Source: Cryobacterium sp. SO2 (lineage in GTDB: Bacteria > Actinomycetota > Actinomycetes > Actinomycetales > Microbacteriaceae). Taken from it: a stretch of DNA of 64,000 nt. The DNA is taken from the NCBI RefSeq assembly GCF_026151165.2, contig NZ_CP117849.1, forward strand, positions 558,001 to 622,000. The letters run 5' to 3'. This document shows positions 52,766 through 61,504 of this stretch, piece by piece. A program made the translations under genes and the position numbers. The first letter of the stretch is position 1; each line of letters begins with the position of its first letter. A model generated the notes under the pieces. The model was not told where the DNA came from. It saw only the letters and a list, made by a program, of their open reading frames with translations, and did no database searches.

Positions 52766-54243
52766 TGACCACCACCTTCGATGTCGCCAGACGTGGCGCG
52801 GGCTGGACGCTGACCGCGCAAGTAGTCGTCGGCCTCGGGCAGATTGTCTATTCCGGTTTCACCGCGCGAATATTCACGCCCGCAGAATTCGGAGGATTCG
52901 CTGCCGCGTTGAGCTTGCAGGGCATCCTCATGCTGTTGGCCAATACGGGACTGCCGTCCGTCGTCATGAAAGAACGCGAATTGTCGAAGCGCGACGTCGG
53001 CCGAGTTCGCATTTATGGCCTCGTTGGGGGGCTCATGGCTGCGGCAGGGTATCTTCTGGTCAGCCCAGTTTGGCTGGTGGCTCTGAACGCACCCAGCGGC
53101 ACAGAATTTGTACCCTTGCTCGCTGTCGCATTGGTGCTGGCACCGATCGCCTCGATTGAGTCCGCCATGCTCCGTCGAGAAGGTCGCCCCTTCGCGGATT
53201 CAATGGTGATCGTCGCCGCGTTTGTCGTTCCATCGGTCGCGGGGGTGTGCGTTGCCTACACCTGGCGAGAGGCTTGGGCCCTCGCCCTGGTGACGGCCCT
53301 CTACCCCGTCACCTTGGGCGTCGGAGCAGCCCTCTCGAGGCGGGTCCGATACACCAGCAGCGGAGGGAGCGCGCAACGGACGCTTTTGTCGTTCGCCACG
53401 ACGGTGAGCGCGCAGAACCTCGTCTTCCTCGTACTCGGACAACTGCCTGGCTGGGCAGTCAGCGCGGTGCTCGGTTCGGCCAGCTTGGGACACTACTCGC
53501 GAGCGGGCACGCTGGCGGGAATCCCGAGCACGTCCCTCGCGGGAGCTCTCAGCCGGGCTGTTCAACCGCATTGGCGCAAACTTGTCGATGAACAAACCAC
53601 AGCCAAAGCAATTCGAGACACGGCGATTCTGACCTCAAGTTTGGCGCTGCCGATGTTCGCCACCCTGGTGGTGCTCGGGCCCAGCCTCACGACGGTCTGG
53701 CTCGGCCCAGGTTGGGAAGAAGCCGCGCAAATCGTCCCGTGGTTGGCCGCCAGCTATGGCCTCCAAGTCCCGTTCACCGTCCTGGCAAACAGTCTTGAAA
53801 TGCGCGGGCATTTCGGTCCAGTTCGTGCCGCCCAGCTGGGATTGGGTGCCGGCCTGTCTGTTGGCCTGGCCTTCTTCCTCCTGACCGAAAACGTGCAGGT
53901 GGCCGCCGCAGCCACTGTGCTCTCGCAAGGATGCGGGCTCCTGGCACTTTTGCTGGCAATGGCCAGAACGAGCTTCGTTGCACGGCGGAGGCTTCTGTCT
54001 GCGGTGGTAGTGCCATTAGCGTGGGCAGCCCTCATCGGTGTGGTCGGCCTCGGCGGCGTCACCGCCGCTCAGACCTTGGGATTGTCCATCGCCGGCAGTT
54101 CAGACGTCGCGTCGGTGCTCGTAGGCGGGCTTGCCGCTGCCCTCGTGTGGCTGGCCACCATCCGCTGGCAGCCCGTTAGCCGTGTCCTTGCTGAGCGGGG
54201 AATCCGGCTCCCAACGCCACTCCGATCCGCGGCAACGCGCTGA
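52765..54243 (+). CDS. Polysaccharide flippase (Wzx-like)
   Basis: 492 residues and about 12-14 membrane segments; starts at an ATG sharing one base with the previous stop (TGATG). It begins FDVARRGAGWTLTAQVVVGL and IYSGFTARIFTPAEFGGFAA, the form of MOP-superfamily oligosaccharide flippases. It moves the undecaprenyl-linked repeat unit across the membrane to the polymerase encoded at 55280. Confidence 0.92.
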   Translation: MTTTFDVARRGAGWTLTAQVVVGLGQIVYSGFTARIFTPAEFGGFAAALSLQGILMLLANTGLPSVVMKERELSKRDVGRVRIYGLVGGLMAAAGYLLVSPVWLVALNAPSGTEFVPLLAVALVLAPIASIESAMLRREGRPFADSMVIVAAFVVPSVAGVCVAYTWREAWALALVTALYPVTLGVGAALSRRVRYTSSGGSAQRTLLSFATTVSAQNLVFLVLGQLPGWAVSAVLGSASLGHYSRAGTLAGIPSTSLAGALSRAVQPHWRKLVDEQTTAKAIRDTAILTSSLALPMFATLVVLGPSLTTVWLGPGWEEAAQIVPWLAASYGLQVPFTVLANSLEMRGHFGPVRAAQLGLGAGLSVGLAFFLLTENVQVAAAATVLSQGCGLLALLLAMARTSFVARRRLLSAVVVPLAWAALIGVVGLGGVTAAQTLGLSIAGSSDVASVLVGGLAAALVWLATIRWQPVSRVLAERGIRLPTPLRSAATR

Positions 54244-54277
54244 CTCGACGCCCACAGAAAACATTGGGGAATTGCAA

Positions 54278-55150
54278 GTGCAAAGTTACATAATCGGCTT
54301 GGACCCTGGATATAGGGGCGCACCCCTCGAATCCCAGATCGAGAGCATAGGAGCCTCAAGCGTGCGAGTTGCGGGCGTGCGTGTGGCCGACCTGCCTGGG
54401 CCGCTGGAAGACTACGCAGATCAAGCCAGTGCCGAGATTTTGCTGCGGCGCCGATTGACGCCGGGGGAGGTCGGGTGTGCTCTAGCGCACCGGGCGGCCT
54501 GCCAGAAGTTCCTCGACGACGGCGAGCCAATGGCGATGGTCTTTGAAGACGACGCCCGGATCATGATTCCATTCGAGCCGGACGTTCTCGGTCGACACTT
54601 GAACGTCGCAGAGCCGCGGGTCATCATGCTGTTCACCTGGCAAATTGGACTGGTCGCGAGCGGTCTCGCCTCAGCACCTTCAGACTCGATCCCACTCTGG
54701 CATGCCAGCACGACGCCGCTCGGGGCCGCCGGATATATGCTCAACCGAGCCGCCGCGGAGGTGTTACTTGAAGACGGCCGGCGAATATCTTCCATCGCCG
54801 ATTGGCCAGCTGGCCCCGCGAGCAAGATCCAGTTCCTGTTTTCCTATCCCTGGCTAGTCGAGCCCGCCCCCGATGCCATTTCGACGCTTAACGTAGACAG
54901 GGTCAGCGGGGACCAGATCGACGCTGGATCTGCGCGCACAAAGCTCATGCGTCATCTGCGGGCACTTCTCCACATCACCTGGCTTCGGCATCGTCGTGCT
55001 TACGGCGACTACCGGACCTATCGGTACCACGAATTCACCCGTCTGATCCTTCCCTGGGTCGCGAGCGTTAGTCCCGAGCACATCGTCCCTGGGGATAGGC
55101 GAAGCCCCCTGTCGCATCCGACGCGCCGGCTTGCCGCGAGGTTACGCTAG
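54278..55150 (+). CDS. Glycosyltransferase family 25 (LPS-type) protein
   Basis: 290 residues from a GTG preceded by TGGGGA. Family blocks are SYIIGLDPGYRG, LTPGEVGCALAHRAACQKFL, MAMVFEDDARIM (acidic nucleotide-sugar motif), and GAAGYMLNRAAAEVLLED. GT25 members transfer galactose or other hexoses. No membrane segment. The gene is 34 nt after the flippase and followed by 129 bases without a gene, where the -10 box of the polymerase lies. Confidence 0.88.
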   Translation: MQSYIIGLDPGYRGAPLESQIESIGASSVRVAGVRVADLPGPLEDYADQASAEILLRRRLTPGEVGCALAHRAACQKFLDDGEPMAMVFEDDARIMIPFEPDVLGRHLNVAEPRVIMLFTWQIGLVASGLASAPSDSIPLWHASTTPLGAAGYMLNRAAAEVLLEDGRRISSIADWPAGPASKIQFLFSYPWLVEPAPDAISTLNVDRVSGDQIDAGSARTKLMRHLRALLHITWLRHRRAYGDYRTYRYHEFTRLILPWVASVSPEHIVPGDRRSPLSHPTRRLAARLR

Positions 55151-55266
55151 GTCAAGGCCAAACACGAGCGATATGCCGCGTTCAGGGTGTCCCCTGATGC
55201 AGATGACGTTCTCAGCATCCGCAAGTGGGTAGGTGAGACCAGGCAGCAGTCTCACTGATATGCAAA

Positions 55267-55279
55267 TAGGCTGTGGGGC
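55267..55279 (+). promoter_or_regulatory. -10 box for a leaderless polymerase gene
   Basis: TAGGCT at 55267-55272 lies 7 nt before the ATG at 55280. A GTGGGG follows the box but would be too close to serve as ribosome-binding site on a transcript of that length, so leaderless initiation is likely. Confidence 0.4.
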
Positions 55280-56707
55280 ATGCTCGATTCCCTGCTCAGA
55301 TACGGCCTGATTGCGGTGGTCGCTCTTGCAGCGCTCGCATGGGCCTTTATCGCTGGCAGGGCGTGGCAGCCGAAAGCACGAGCCCGCGGCGGCTTCTGGT
55401 ACCTCGAAGCGATTCTCTTGCTGTCCGGACCAGTGCTGGAATGTCTCGTTTTCCTCTATCCGGCGGATCTGAGCGGGCCGATTCCTGCGATTGCCCGGGC
55501 GGTTTCCCTGGTGTGCGTCGGTCTTGCTGCCTGGGCGGTCCTGCAGAGCGCTACAAATGCGCGGCGCGGAGTCGGAGCGGTTATCGCCGCCATGCTCTTT
55601 TTTTACATGGCGATGATAATGTCTGGTCTTGTCGGCGCGACACCGGGTATTCCGGAACAGTACGTCACTACGCCGGTACTGGTTCTAGCGTTCCTTGTGC
55701 ATGGAGGCTACTCGGCAGAGTGGTTGCTGCGGGCCGCCAGATTCAATCTTCGCTTGGTCGTCGTGCTCAGTCTTATCGCCGCCATTGTGCTTCCTCTGCT
55801 TGCATTTAACTCGGACGACAGCCGGTCGTTGTTTGGCATCGGCAGGCTTGAAGGGATCACTGCACACCCCAATACGCTCGGCGCGGTAGCCGTCGTCGCC
55901 GTCGTTATCGAGTTGAAGTTGTCCAGCTCCAGAGTCTGGGTACTCATTCCGTTCCTTGCCCTCACCTTCGCCCAATCGAACACGTCATGGATCGCACTAA
56001 TTCTGGCGCTGGCTGTGCGGCGGGATCTGCTTGCTAAGACGCTTCGCTTCCTTGCGGTTGCCGGAGTGCTGCTCGCTTCGTCGATTGTGGTGATCTGGCC
56101 GGACAAGGCAAACGCCTTGGTGGGTGCCGTCCTCGGGGACAACTTCACGTTCAACGGTCGAACGAAGATCTGGGATGCGGCCATGATCGGCTTCAACGAA
56201 TACCCCATCTTCGGCTACGGCCCAACGCTGCTCGATCAGTCCTATCGTGACCGTTACCTGCCAAATTTCGACGCGGCTGCCCAGGCCCACAACCAGCTCG
56301 TACAGTCCCTGGCCAGCGCCGGAATCATCGGGCTCCTGTCCCTCCTCGTGCTTGCTGTTGTCCTTTACAAGCGGGCAGGTGACCTACGCAGGCTCGGCGA
56401 CGCGACCGGTCTCGCTCTGCTTGTGTTGTTGACGATGCGAGCCGCCACAGAGACCCCCTTGCGACCGGGTGGAGCAGGCCTGCCTACTTTTATACTGATC
56501 GTGGTTATTTGCTACATCGCGACGAGTTGGGAAGAGCAGTCTGCCCTGCGGGCGACTGAAGGTACCTCCAATGCGGTAATACGGGAAGACGAGCTCCCCA
56601 GCCACGTCCGTCCAGAGCCCATCCCGCTGCGCTCCAGTGCTTCCATCGCTGGAGATGCCCGGGCCAACAGGCCGCGAGGGCGGGAATCGAGGGCTAGACC
56701 CGCCTAA
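55280..56707 (+). CDS. O-antigen/exopolysaccharide polymerase (Wzy-like)
   Basis: 475 residues with 10-12 membrane segments. Wzy/O-antigen ligase landmarks are GRLEGITAHPNTLGAVAVV and the large outer loop FNGRTKIWDAAMIGF, NEYPIFGYGP and AQAHNQLVQSLASAGIIGLL, with the conserved Arg and His positions. It joins lipid-linked repeat units on the outer face of the membrane. The last ~70 residues are soluble, Arg/Ser/Pro-rich and variable. Ligase function is the alternative, but the adjacent Wzx- and Wzc-type genes favour polymerase. Confidence 0.9.
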   Translation: MLDSLLRYGLIAVVALAALAWAFIAGRAWQPKARARGGFWYLEAILLLSGPVLECLVFLYPADLSGPIPAIARAVSLVCVGLAAWAVLQSATNARRGVGAVIAAMLFFYMAMIMSGLVGATPGIPEQYVTTPVLVLAFLVHGGYSAEWLLRAARFNLRLVVVLSLIAAIVLPLLAFNSDDSRSLFGIGRLEGITAHPNTLGAVAVVAVVIELKLSSSRVWVLIPFLALTFAQSNTSWIALILALAVRRDLLAKTLRFLAVAGVLLASSIVVIWPDKANALVGAVLGDNFTFNGRTKIWDAAMIGFNEYPIFGYGPTLLDQSYRDRYLPNFDAAAQAHNQLVQSLASAGIIGLLSLLVLAVVLYKRAGDLRRLGDATGLALLVLLTMRAATETPLRPGGAGLPTFILIVVICYIATSWEEQSALRATEGTSNAVIREDELPSHVRPEPIPLRSSASIAGDARANRPRGRESRARPA

Positions 56708-56819
56708 CCGGAGGAATGAGCGCCTCCGATTCGGCGATATTGTTGTCGCCTACAGGGAAACTAGATAGCTGCCTGCCCGCCGGGGCAGTCTTGCACTGTC
56801 AACGGAAACAAGGAGTCTC

Positions 56820-57851
56820 TTGGCCAAGCGAGCTTTCATTACGGGTGTCACGGGTCAGGACGGCTCCTATCTTGCTGAGCTCTTGCTCTCGAAAGGCTAC
56901 GAGGTGCACGGCCTGATCCGCCGGGCGTCGACGTTCAACACCTCCCGTATCGACCACCTCTACGTGGACCCGCACGACCCGTCGGCGAAGCTGTTCCTGC
57001 ACTACGGTGATCTCAGCGACGGTTCCCGTCTGGTCACCTTGCTCGCGCAGATTCAGCCCGACGAGGTCTACAACCTGGCGGCCCAGTCGCACGTGAGAGT
57101 GTCCTTCGACGAGCCCGAACACACCGGTGACACCACCGGGATGGGCACCATCCGACTCCTGGAAGCGGTGCGGATGGCGGGCATTCACCCGCGGTTCTAC
57201 CAGGCGTCCAGCTCAGAGATGTTCGGCGCCACCCCGCCGCCCCAGAACGAAGACACCCCCTTCTACCCGCGCTCGCCCTATGGCGCTGCGAAGGTGTACT
57301 CCTACTGGGTCACCAAGAACTACCGCGAGGCCTACGACATGTTCGCGGTCAACGGCATCCTGTTCAACCACGAATCACCCCGCCGCGGCGAGACCTTCGT
57401 CACCCGCAAGATCACCCGGGCCGTCGCTGCGATCAAGGCCGGCACCCAAGACTACGTATACCTGGGCAACCTGGACTCCATCCGCGACTGGGGCTACGCC
57501 GCCGAGTATGTCGAAGGCATGTGGCGCATGCTGCAGGCCGACGAGCCCGACGACTTCGTGCTCGCCACCGGCGGCAACTTCACCGTGCGCGACTTCGTGG
57601 AGACCTCGTTCAGCCACGCCGGCCTCAACTGGGAAGACCACGTCAAATTCGACGAACGCTACCTGCGGCCCACCGAGGTCGATGCCCTCGTTGGAGACGC
57701 CTCCAAGGCGCACGACACACTCGGCTGGAAGGCCGAGGTCGACACCGCCGAACTGGCCCGCATCATGGTCGACGCCGACATCGCCGCACTCGAGCACTCC
57801 GGCCGGCCGTGGATCGACGAAGTGAAGCTCACGAGCTGGGGAACGAAGTAA
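56820..57851 (+). CDS. gmd: GDP-mannose 4,6-dehydratase
   Basis: 343 residues from a TTG start with AAGGAG 5 nt upstream. It converts GDP-D-mannose to GDP-4-keto-6-deoxymannose. Motifs: GVTGQDGSYLAELLL (NADP-binding), SSSEMFG, PRSPYGAAKVYSYW with the Tyr-x3-Lys pair, and HESPRRGETFVTRKI, which is diagnostic of Gmd. Full length. Two bases separate its stop from the fucose synthase gene, so both make GDP-L-fucose for the cluster. Confidence 0.96.
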   Translation: MAKRAFITGVTGQDGSYLAELLLSKGYEVHGLIRRASTFNTSRIDHLYVDPHDPSAKLFLHYGDLSDGSRLVTLLAQIQPDEVYNLAAQSHVRVSFDEPEHTGDTTGMGTIRLLEAVRMAGIHPRFYQASSSEMFGATPPPQNEDTPFYPRSPYGAAKVYSYWVTKNYREAYDMFAVNGILFNHESPRRGETFVTRKITRAVAAIKAGTQDYVYLGNLDSIRDWGYAAEYVEGMWRMLQADEPDDFVLATGGNFTVRDFVETSFSHAGLNWEDHVKFDERYLRPTEVDALVGDASKAHDTLGWKAEVDTAELARIMVDADIAALEHSGRPWIDEVKLTSWGTK

Positions 57852-57853
57852 CC

Positions 57854-58849
57854 ATGACGGCATCAGCGACGGACGACCGCGACCAGGTCACCTTCACCCC
57901 GGCAGCTTTGGACCGGGACGCCCGGTTCTACGTGGCGGGTCACCGCGGCCTTGTTGGGTCGGCCATCTGGCGGCGCCTGGAGGCGGAGGGCTTCACCGAC
58001 CTCGTCGGGCGCAGCTCGGCCGACCTCGACCTGAAAGACCGCGACGCCGTCTTCGCGTTCTTCAAGGAGACCACCCCGCGCTACGTAGTGCTCGCCGCAG
58101 CCAAGGTGGGCGGCATCCTCGCCAACAGCACCTACCCGGTGGACTTCCTCAGCGACAACCTGCGCATCCAGGTGAACGTGCTCGACGCCGCGCTCAAGTA
58201 TGGCGTGGAACGGCTGCTGTTCCTGGGCTCCTCGTGCATCTACCCGCGCCTGGCCCCGCAGCCGATCCACGAGGACACCCTGCTGACCGGGCACCTCGAA
58301 CCCACCAATGACGCCTACGCGATCGCGAAGATCGCCGGCATTCTGCAGATCCAGGCCGTGCGCCGCCAGTACGGGCTGCCGTGGATCTCCGCAATGCCCA
58401 CCAACCTCTACGGGCCCGGTGACAACTTCTCGCCCCAGGGCTCTCACGTGCTGCCGGCCCTTATTCGCCGCTATGACGAAGCCGCCCAGTCCGGCGCCGC
58501 GAGCGTCGCCAACTGGGGCACAGGCACCCCGCGCCGCGAGTTCCTGCACGTGGACGACATGGCCGAAGCCTGCCTGCACCTGATGGAACACTACGACGGC
58601 CCCGAGCAGGTGAACGTGGGGACCGGCAGCGACGTCACCATCCGGGAGATCGCCGAGACCATCGGCCGCGTCGTGGGCTTCACCGGGGCCACCGAGTGGG
58701 ACACCGACAAGCCCGACGGCACCCCACAGAAGCTGCTTGACGTCAGCAAGCTGGCGGAAGCCGGCTGGACCGCGAAGATCGGCCTCGAAGACGGCCTGCG
58801 CAGCACCGTGCAGTGGTACCGCGAGCACGCACACAGCCTGCGCGAGTAG
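57854..58849 (+). CDS. fcl: GDP-L-fucose synthase
   Basis: 331 residues. It performs the epimerisation and reduction of GDP-4-keto-6-deoxymannose to GDP-L-fucose. Motifs: FYVAGHRGLVGSAI (NADP-binding), LAAAKVGGILANSTYP, FLGSSCIYPRLAPQPI, YAIAKIAG with Tyr-x3-Lys, PTNLYGPGDNFSP and SHVLPALIRRYDEA. The N-terminus has about 24 extra residues compared with E. coli WcaG. Its start is directly after gmd; the DUF4012 gene begins 3 nt after its end. Confidence 0.95.
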   Translation: MTASATDDRDQVTFTPAALDRDARFYVAGHRGLVGSAIWRRLEAEGFTDLVGRSSADLDLKDRDAVFAFFKETTPRYVVLAAAKVGGILANSTYPVDFLSDNLRIQVNVLDAALKYGVERLLFLGSSCIYPRLAPQPIHEDTLLTGHLEPTNDAYAIAKIAGILQIQAVRRQYGLPWISAMPTNLYGPGDNFSPQGSHVLPALIRRYDEAAQSGAASVANWGTGTPRREFLHVDDMAEACLHLMEHYDGPEQVNVGTGSDVTIREIAETIGRVVGFTGATEWDTDKPDGTPQKLLDVSKLAEAGWTAKIGLEDGLRSTVQWYREHAHSLRE

Positions 58850-58852
58850 TAC

Positions 58853-60661
58853 GTGGAACCCACAGCGGCACTGCGCCCTCGCAACCGGGCGCGCAACCGA
58901 GCCCGCCACAGCCGCACGAAGACGATCTGGTTGATCGTCTCCGTTGTCATCGTGGTGGCTCTGGCCCTCGTGGCCTGGGTGGGTGTGCGGGCGGTGCTCG
59001 CCCGCGGTGAGCTCGAAAGCGCTATTCCGCTTGCGAAGACCATGCAGCAGCAGGTGGTGGACGGCGACGGCGAAGCCGCGCGACTCACCGGAGTGGAACT
59101 GGGGGACAGGGCGGCGTCCGCGTCCGCGCTCACTAGCGATCCGGTCTGGCGGATGTTCGAAGGGATCCCCGCGCTGGGGCCCAACCTCGCCGTGGTGCGC
59201 CAACTGGCCGCCGTGGTGGACGACCTCGCGCAAGACGCGGTGACACCGCTGGCCGATGTCGCCGGTGCCATCACGACGGATGACTTCAAACCGGTGAACG
59301 GCGCCATCAACCTGCAGCCGCTGATCGACGCTCAGCCTGCCGTGTCGGCGGCCGCTGTGGCCGTTCATGCGGCTCAGGTGCAGGTCGCCAAAATCGACAC
59401 CGATGGAACCGTGGATCAAGTGGCGGCCGCGGCAGAGACGCTGCGCAGCGCTGTCGCCGACGCAGACACCGCCATCACGGCGGTCGACAACGCCGTCACC
59501 CTTGTGCCGGCCATTCTCGGTGCGAACGGCCCCCGGGACTACATGGTGCTGTTCCAGAATCCGGCTGAGCTGCGCGCCACCGGCGGAATTGCCGGAGCGG
59601 TGGCGCTGCTGCACACCGATGCTGGTCAGATCCAGCTTGCCCGGCAGCTCTCGAGCGGCGAGTTCAATGACTTTGTCCCCCCTGCAATTGACCTGCCGAC
59701 CGAAACCCGCGGAATCTACGGCGACATCACCGCCCAGTACATTCAGGACGTGAACCTCACGCCGAACTTTGTGCTGTCCGGTGAGATCGCCAGCGCGATG
59801 TGGCAGCAGCAGTTCGGCCAGAACGTGAACGGCGTACTGTCCATTGACCCCATTGCGCTGGGCTACCTGCTCGCGGCCACCGGGCCGGTCACGCTGCCAA
59901 CCGGTGACGTGCTCACCTCGGAGAACGCGACCCAGTTGCTCCTCACCGACGTCTACTCCCGCTACCCACGTCCCGTCGACCAGGACGCCTTCTTCGCGGT
60001 CGCGGCGAGCACGGTATTTACCGCTGTCGCCGGCGGGAACGCCGACCCCGTGGCGCTCATCGAAGCGCTCGCCAAAGCCGGTGGCGAACACCGCGTGCTG
60101 GTCTGGAGCGCCGACCCGGCCGAACAAGCCGTGCTGGCCGACACCACGCTGGCCGGCGGCCTGCCGGTGAGCGACTCGGAGACCCAGCGTTTCGGCGTCT
60201 ACCTGAACGACGCCACGGGCTCCAAGATGGGACCTTACCTCGACGTGCAGACGGCGGTGGGCCAGGCGACGTGCCGCAAGGATCAGCGGCCGCAGTACGC
60301 GATCGACGTCACCCTCACCAACACGGCGCCCGCTGACGCAGCGACGTCCCTGCCGGGATACGTCACGGCGGCCGGGACCTTCGGCGTGACGCCCGGGAAC
60401 ATTAAGACGATTCTGTCTGTGTACGGGGCGCCGGACATGCAGAACCTCGGGCTCACCCGCGATGGCGCCGAGGTGGCCATGCACCCCGCCACCGACGCCA
60501 CCTATCCGGTGAGCAGCCTCTCGGTGGAGCTGGCGCCGGGCGAAATCACCACCGTTCAGTTCACCTGGTTGGGGGCACAAGCGTTCGATGGCGAAATCGA
60601 GACACAAACGACACCGGTAATTCACAGAAATGAAACGGAGAAACTGGATATCACCTGTTAA
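58853..60661 (+). CDS. DUF4012 membrane-anchored protein
   Basis: 602 residues from a GTG three bases after the fcl stop; the ribosome-binding site is weak, so coupling is likely. One N-terminal membrane segment (about 24-50) follows an Arg-rich cytoplasmic end; the remainder is extracytoplasmic. The DUF4012 hallmark is present: YMVLFQNPAELRATGGIAG, followed by VLSIDPIALGYLLAATGPV. This domain is common in actinobacterial exopolysaccharide clusters and is related to LytR-CpsA-Psr-type proteins only by context, so ligation or attachment of the polymer is possible but unproven. Confidence 0.88.
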   Translation: MEPTAALRPRNRARNRARHSRTKTIWLIVSVVIVVALALVAWVGVRAVLARGELESAIPLAKTMQQQVVDGDGEAARLTGVELGDRAASASALTSDPVWRMFEGIPALGPNLAVVRQLAAVVDDLAQDAVTPLADVAGAITTDDFKPVNGAINLQPLIDAQPAVSAAAVAVHAAQVQVAKIDTDGTVDQVAAAAETLRSAVADADTAITAVDNAVTLVPAILGANGPRDYMVLFQNPAELRATGGIAGAVALLHTDAGQIQLARQLSSGEFNDFVPPAIDLPTETRGIYGDITAQYIQDVNLTPNFVLSGEIASAMWQQQFGQNVNGVLSIDPIALGYLLAATGPVTLPTGDVLTSENATQLLLTDVYSRYPRPVDQDAFFAVAASTVFTAVAGGNADPVALIEALAKAGGEHRVLVWSADPAEQAVLADTTLAGGLPVSDSETQRFGVYLNDATGSKMGPYLDVQTAVGQATCRKDQRPQYAIDVTLTNTAPADAATSLPGYVTAAGTFGVTPGNIKTILSVYGAPDMQNLGLTRDGAEVAMHPATDATYPVSSLSVELAPGEITTVQFTWLGAQAFDGEIETQTTPVIHRNETEKLDITC

Positions 60662-60761
60662 CGTGCCCTAGTCTGGAGATCAGCCTCATTCGAGGAAGGC
60701 TCCTATCGGAGTACGCCAGTGTCGGCACATTTTTTTGAAAGATCTAGCAGGGGGTACCACC

Positions 60762-61316
60762 ATGATGAAAAAGTCCGTTGCGGCAATCGCGCTCGCGGTT
60801 CTCGCAGTTTTCGCAGTTCCGGCCGCAGCTAACGCTGCCGGCTATGTTCCCGAGGGGAACATCACCGTCACCGACGCCACGCCCGCACCGGGCGAGACTG
60901 TCACCGTCGGCTTCGCTGATGCTTCCTTCACCCCCGGCGAGTCCGTGTCCTTCACCCTGACCGGTGAGAACGCAGCGGGCGCCACGCTGGCCACGATCAA
61001 GGCCGTCGTCAACTCGACGAGCATCACCAAGACCGCAGCCACCGATGGTGCTGTCTCAGTCGCCGTCACCCTGCCGGCTAACGCCACCGGTTCTTACGCC
61101 CTGTCGGGCACCGGCCTCACCTCCGGCAGCGTCGGCACTGCAACCCTCACGGCTGTTGCCGCTGACGCGGGCACTGCTGCCGCCACTGGCGGACTCGCCA
61201 GCACCGGCTACGACGCTCCGATGCTCGCCATCTGGGCCGCAGCCGGCGCACTCCTGCTCGGCGTCGCCCTGATGGTCGCACTCACCGTCGTGCGCCGCCA
61301 GCGCGCCAACGCGTAG
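60762..61316 (+). CDS. Small LASTG-anchored surface protein
   Basis: 184 residues from the first of two adjacent ATG codons, with CAGGGGG 8 nt upstream. Signal peptide MMKKSVAAIALAVLAVFAVP cut near ANAAG, a single beta-rich domain of about 110 residues (ATPAPGETVTVGF, TGSYALSGTGLTSG), then LASTG (61194-61208), a hydrophobic segment and the basic tail VRRQRANA. LAXTG is the class E sortase signal. It may be a small wall protein made with the polysaccharide. A strong hairpin follows its stop. Confidence 0.88.
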   Translation: MMKKSVAAIALAVLAVFAVPAAANAAGYVPEGNITVTDATPAPGETVTVGFADASFTPGESVSFTLTGENAAGATLATIKAVVNSTSITKTAATDGAVSVAVTLPANATGSYALSGTGLTSGSVGTATLTAVAADAGTAAATGGLASTGYDAPMLAIWAAAGALLLGVALMVALTVVRRQRANA

Positions 61317-61380
61317 TCAGCTCCCATCAGGCTAGAGGCATCACCTTCCGACACTGCGTGAGGTAGCTAGCCCAGCACCA

Positions 61381-61413
61381 CAGAAGGCCCCGAACACTGT
61401 TCGGGGCCTTCTG
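61381..61413 (+). terminator. Strong hairpin terminator
   Basis: CAGAAGGCCCCGAAC (61381-61395) pairs perfectly with GTTCGGGGCCTTCTG (61399-61413) around a 3-base loop: 15 base pairs. No long T-run follows, as is common in high-GC actinobacteria. It separates the LASTG protein gene from ugd. Confidence 0.85.
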
Positions 61414-61504
61414 CTGTGCCCGGCCGATGGCCGCTGGAGATCACGGTCCGCCCGACGGGCGGTCCAACCCTTGCCGGTAGGCTCGTAGATATGGGGAAAA
61501 ACGC

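Noticed and set aside
57863..60625. Long minus-strand frame opposite fcl and the DUF4012 gene
   Set aside because: It spans two well-identified genes, has Gly/Val/His/Arg-rich composition and no domain.
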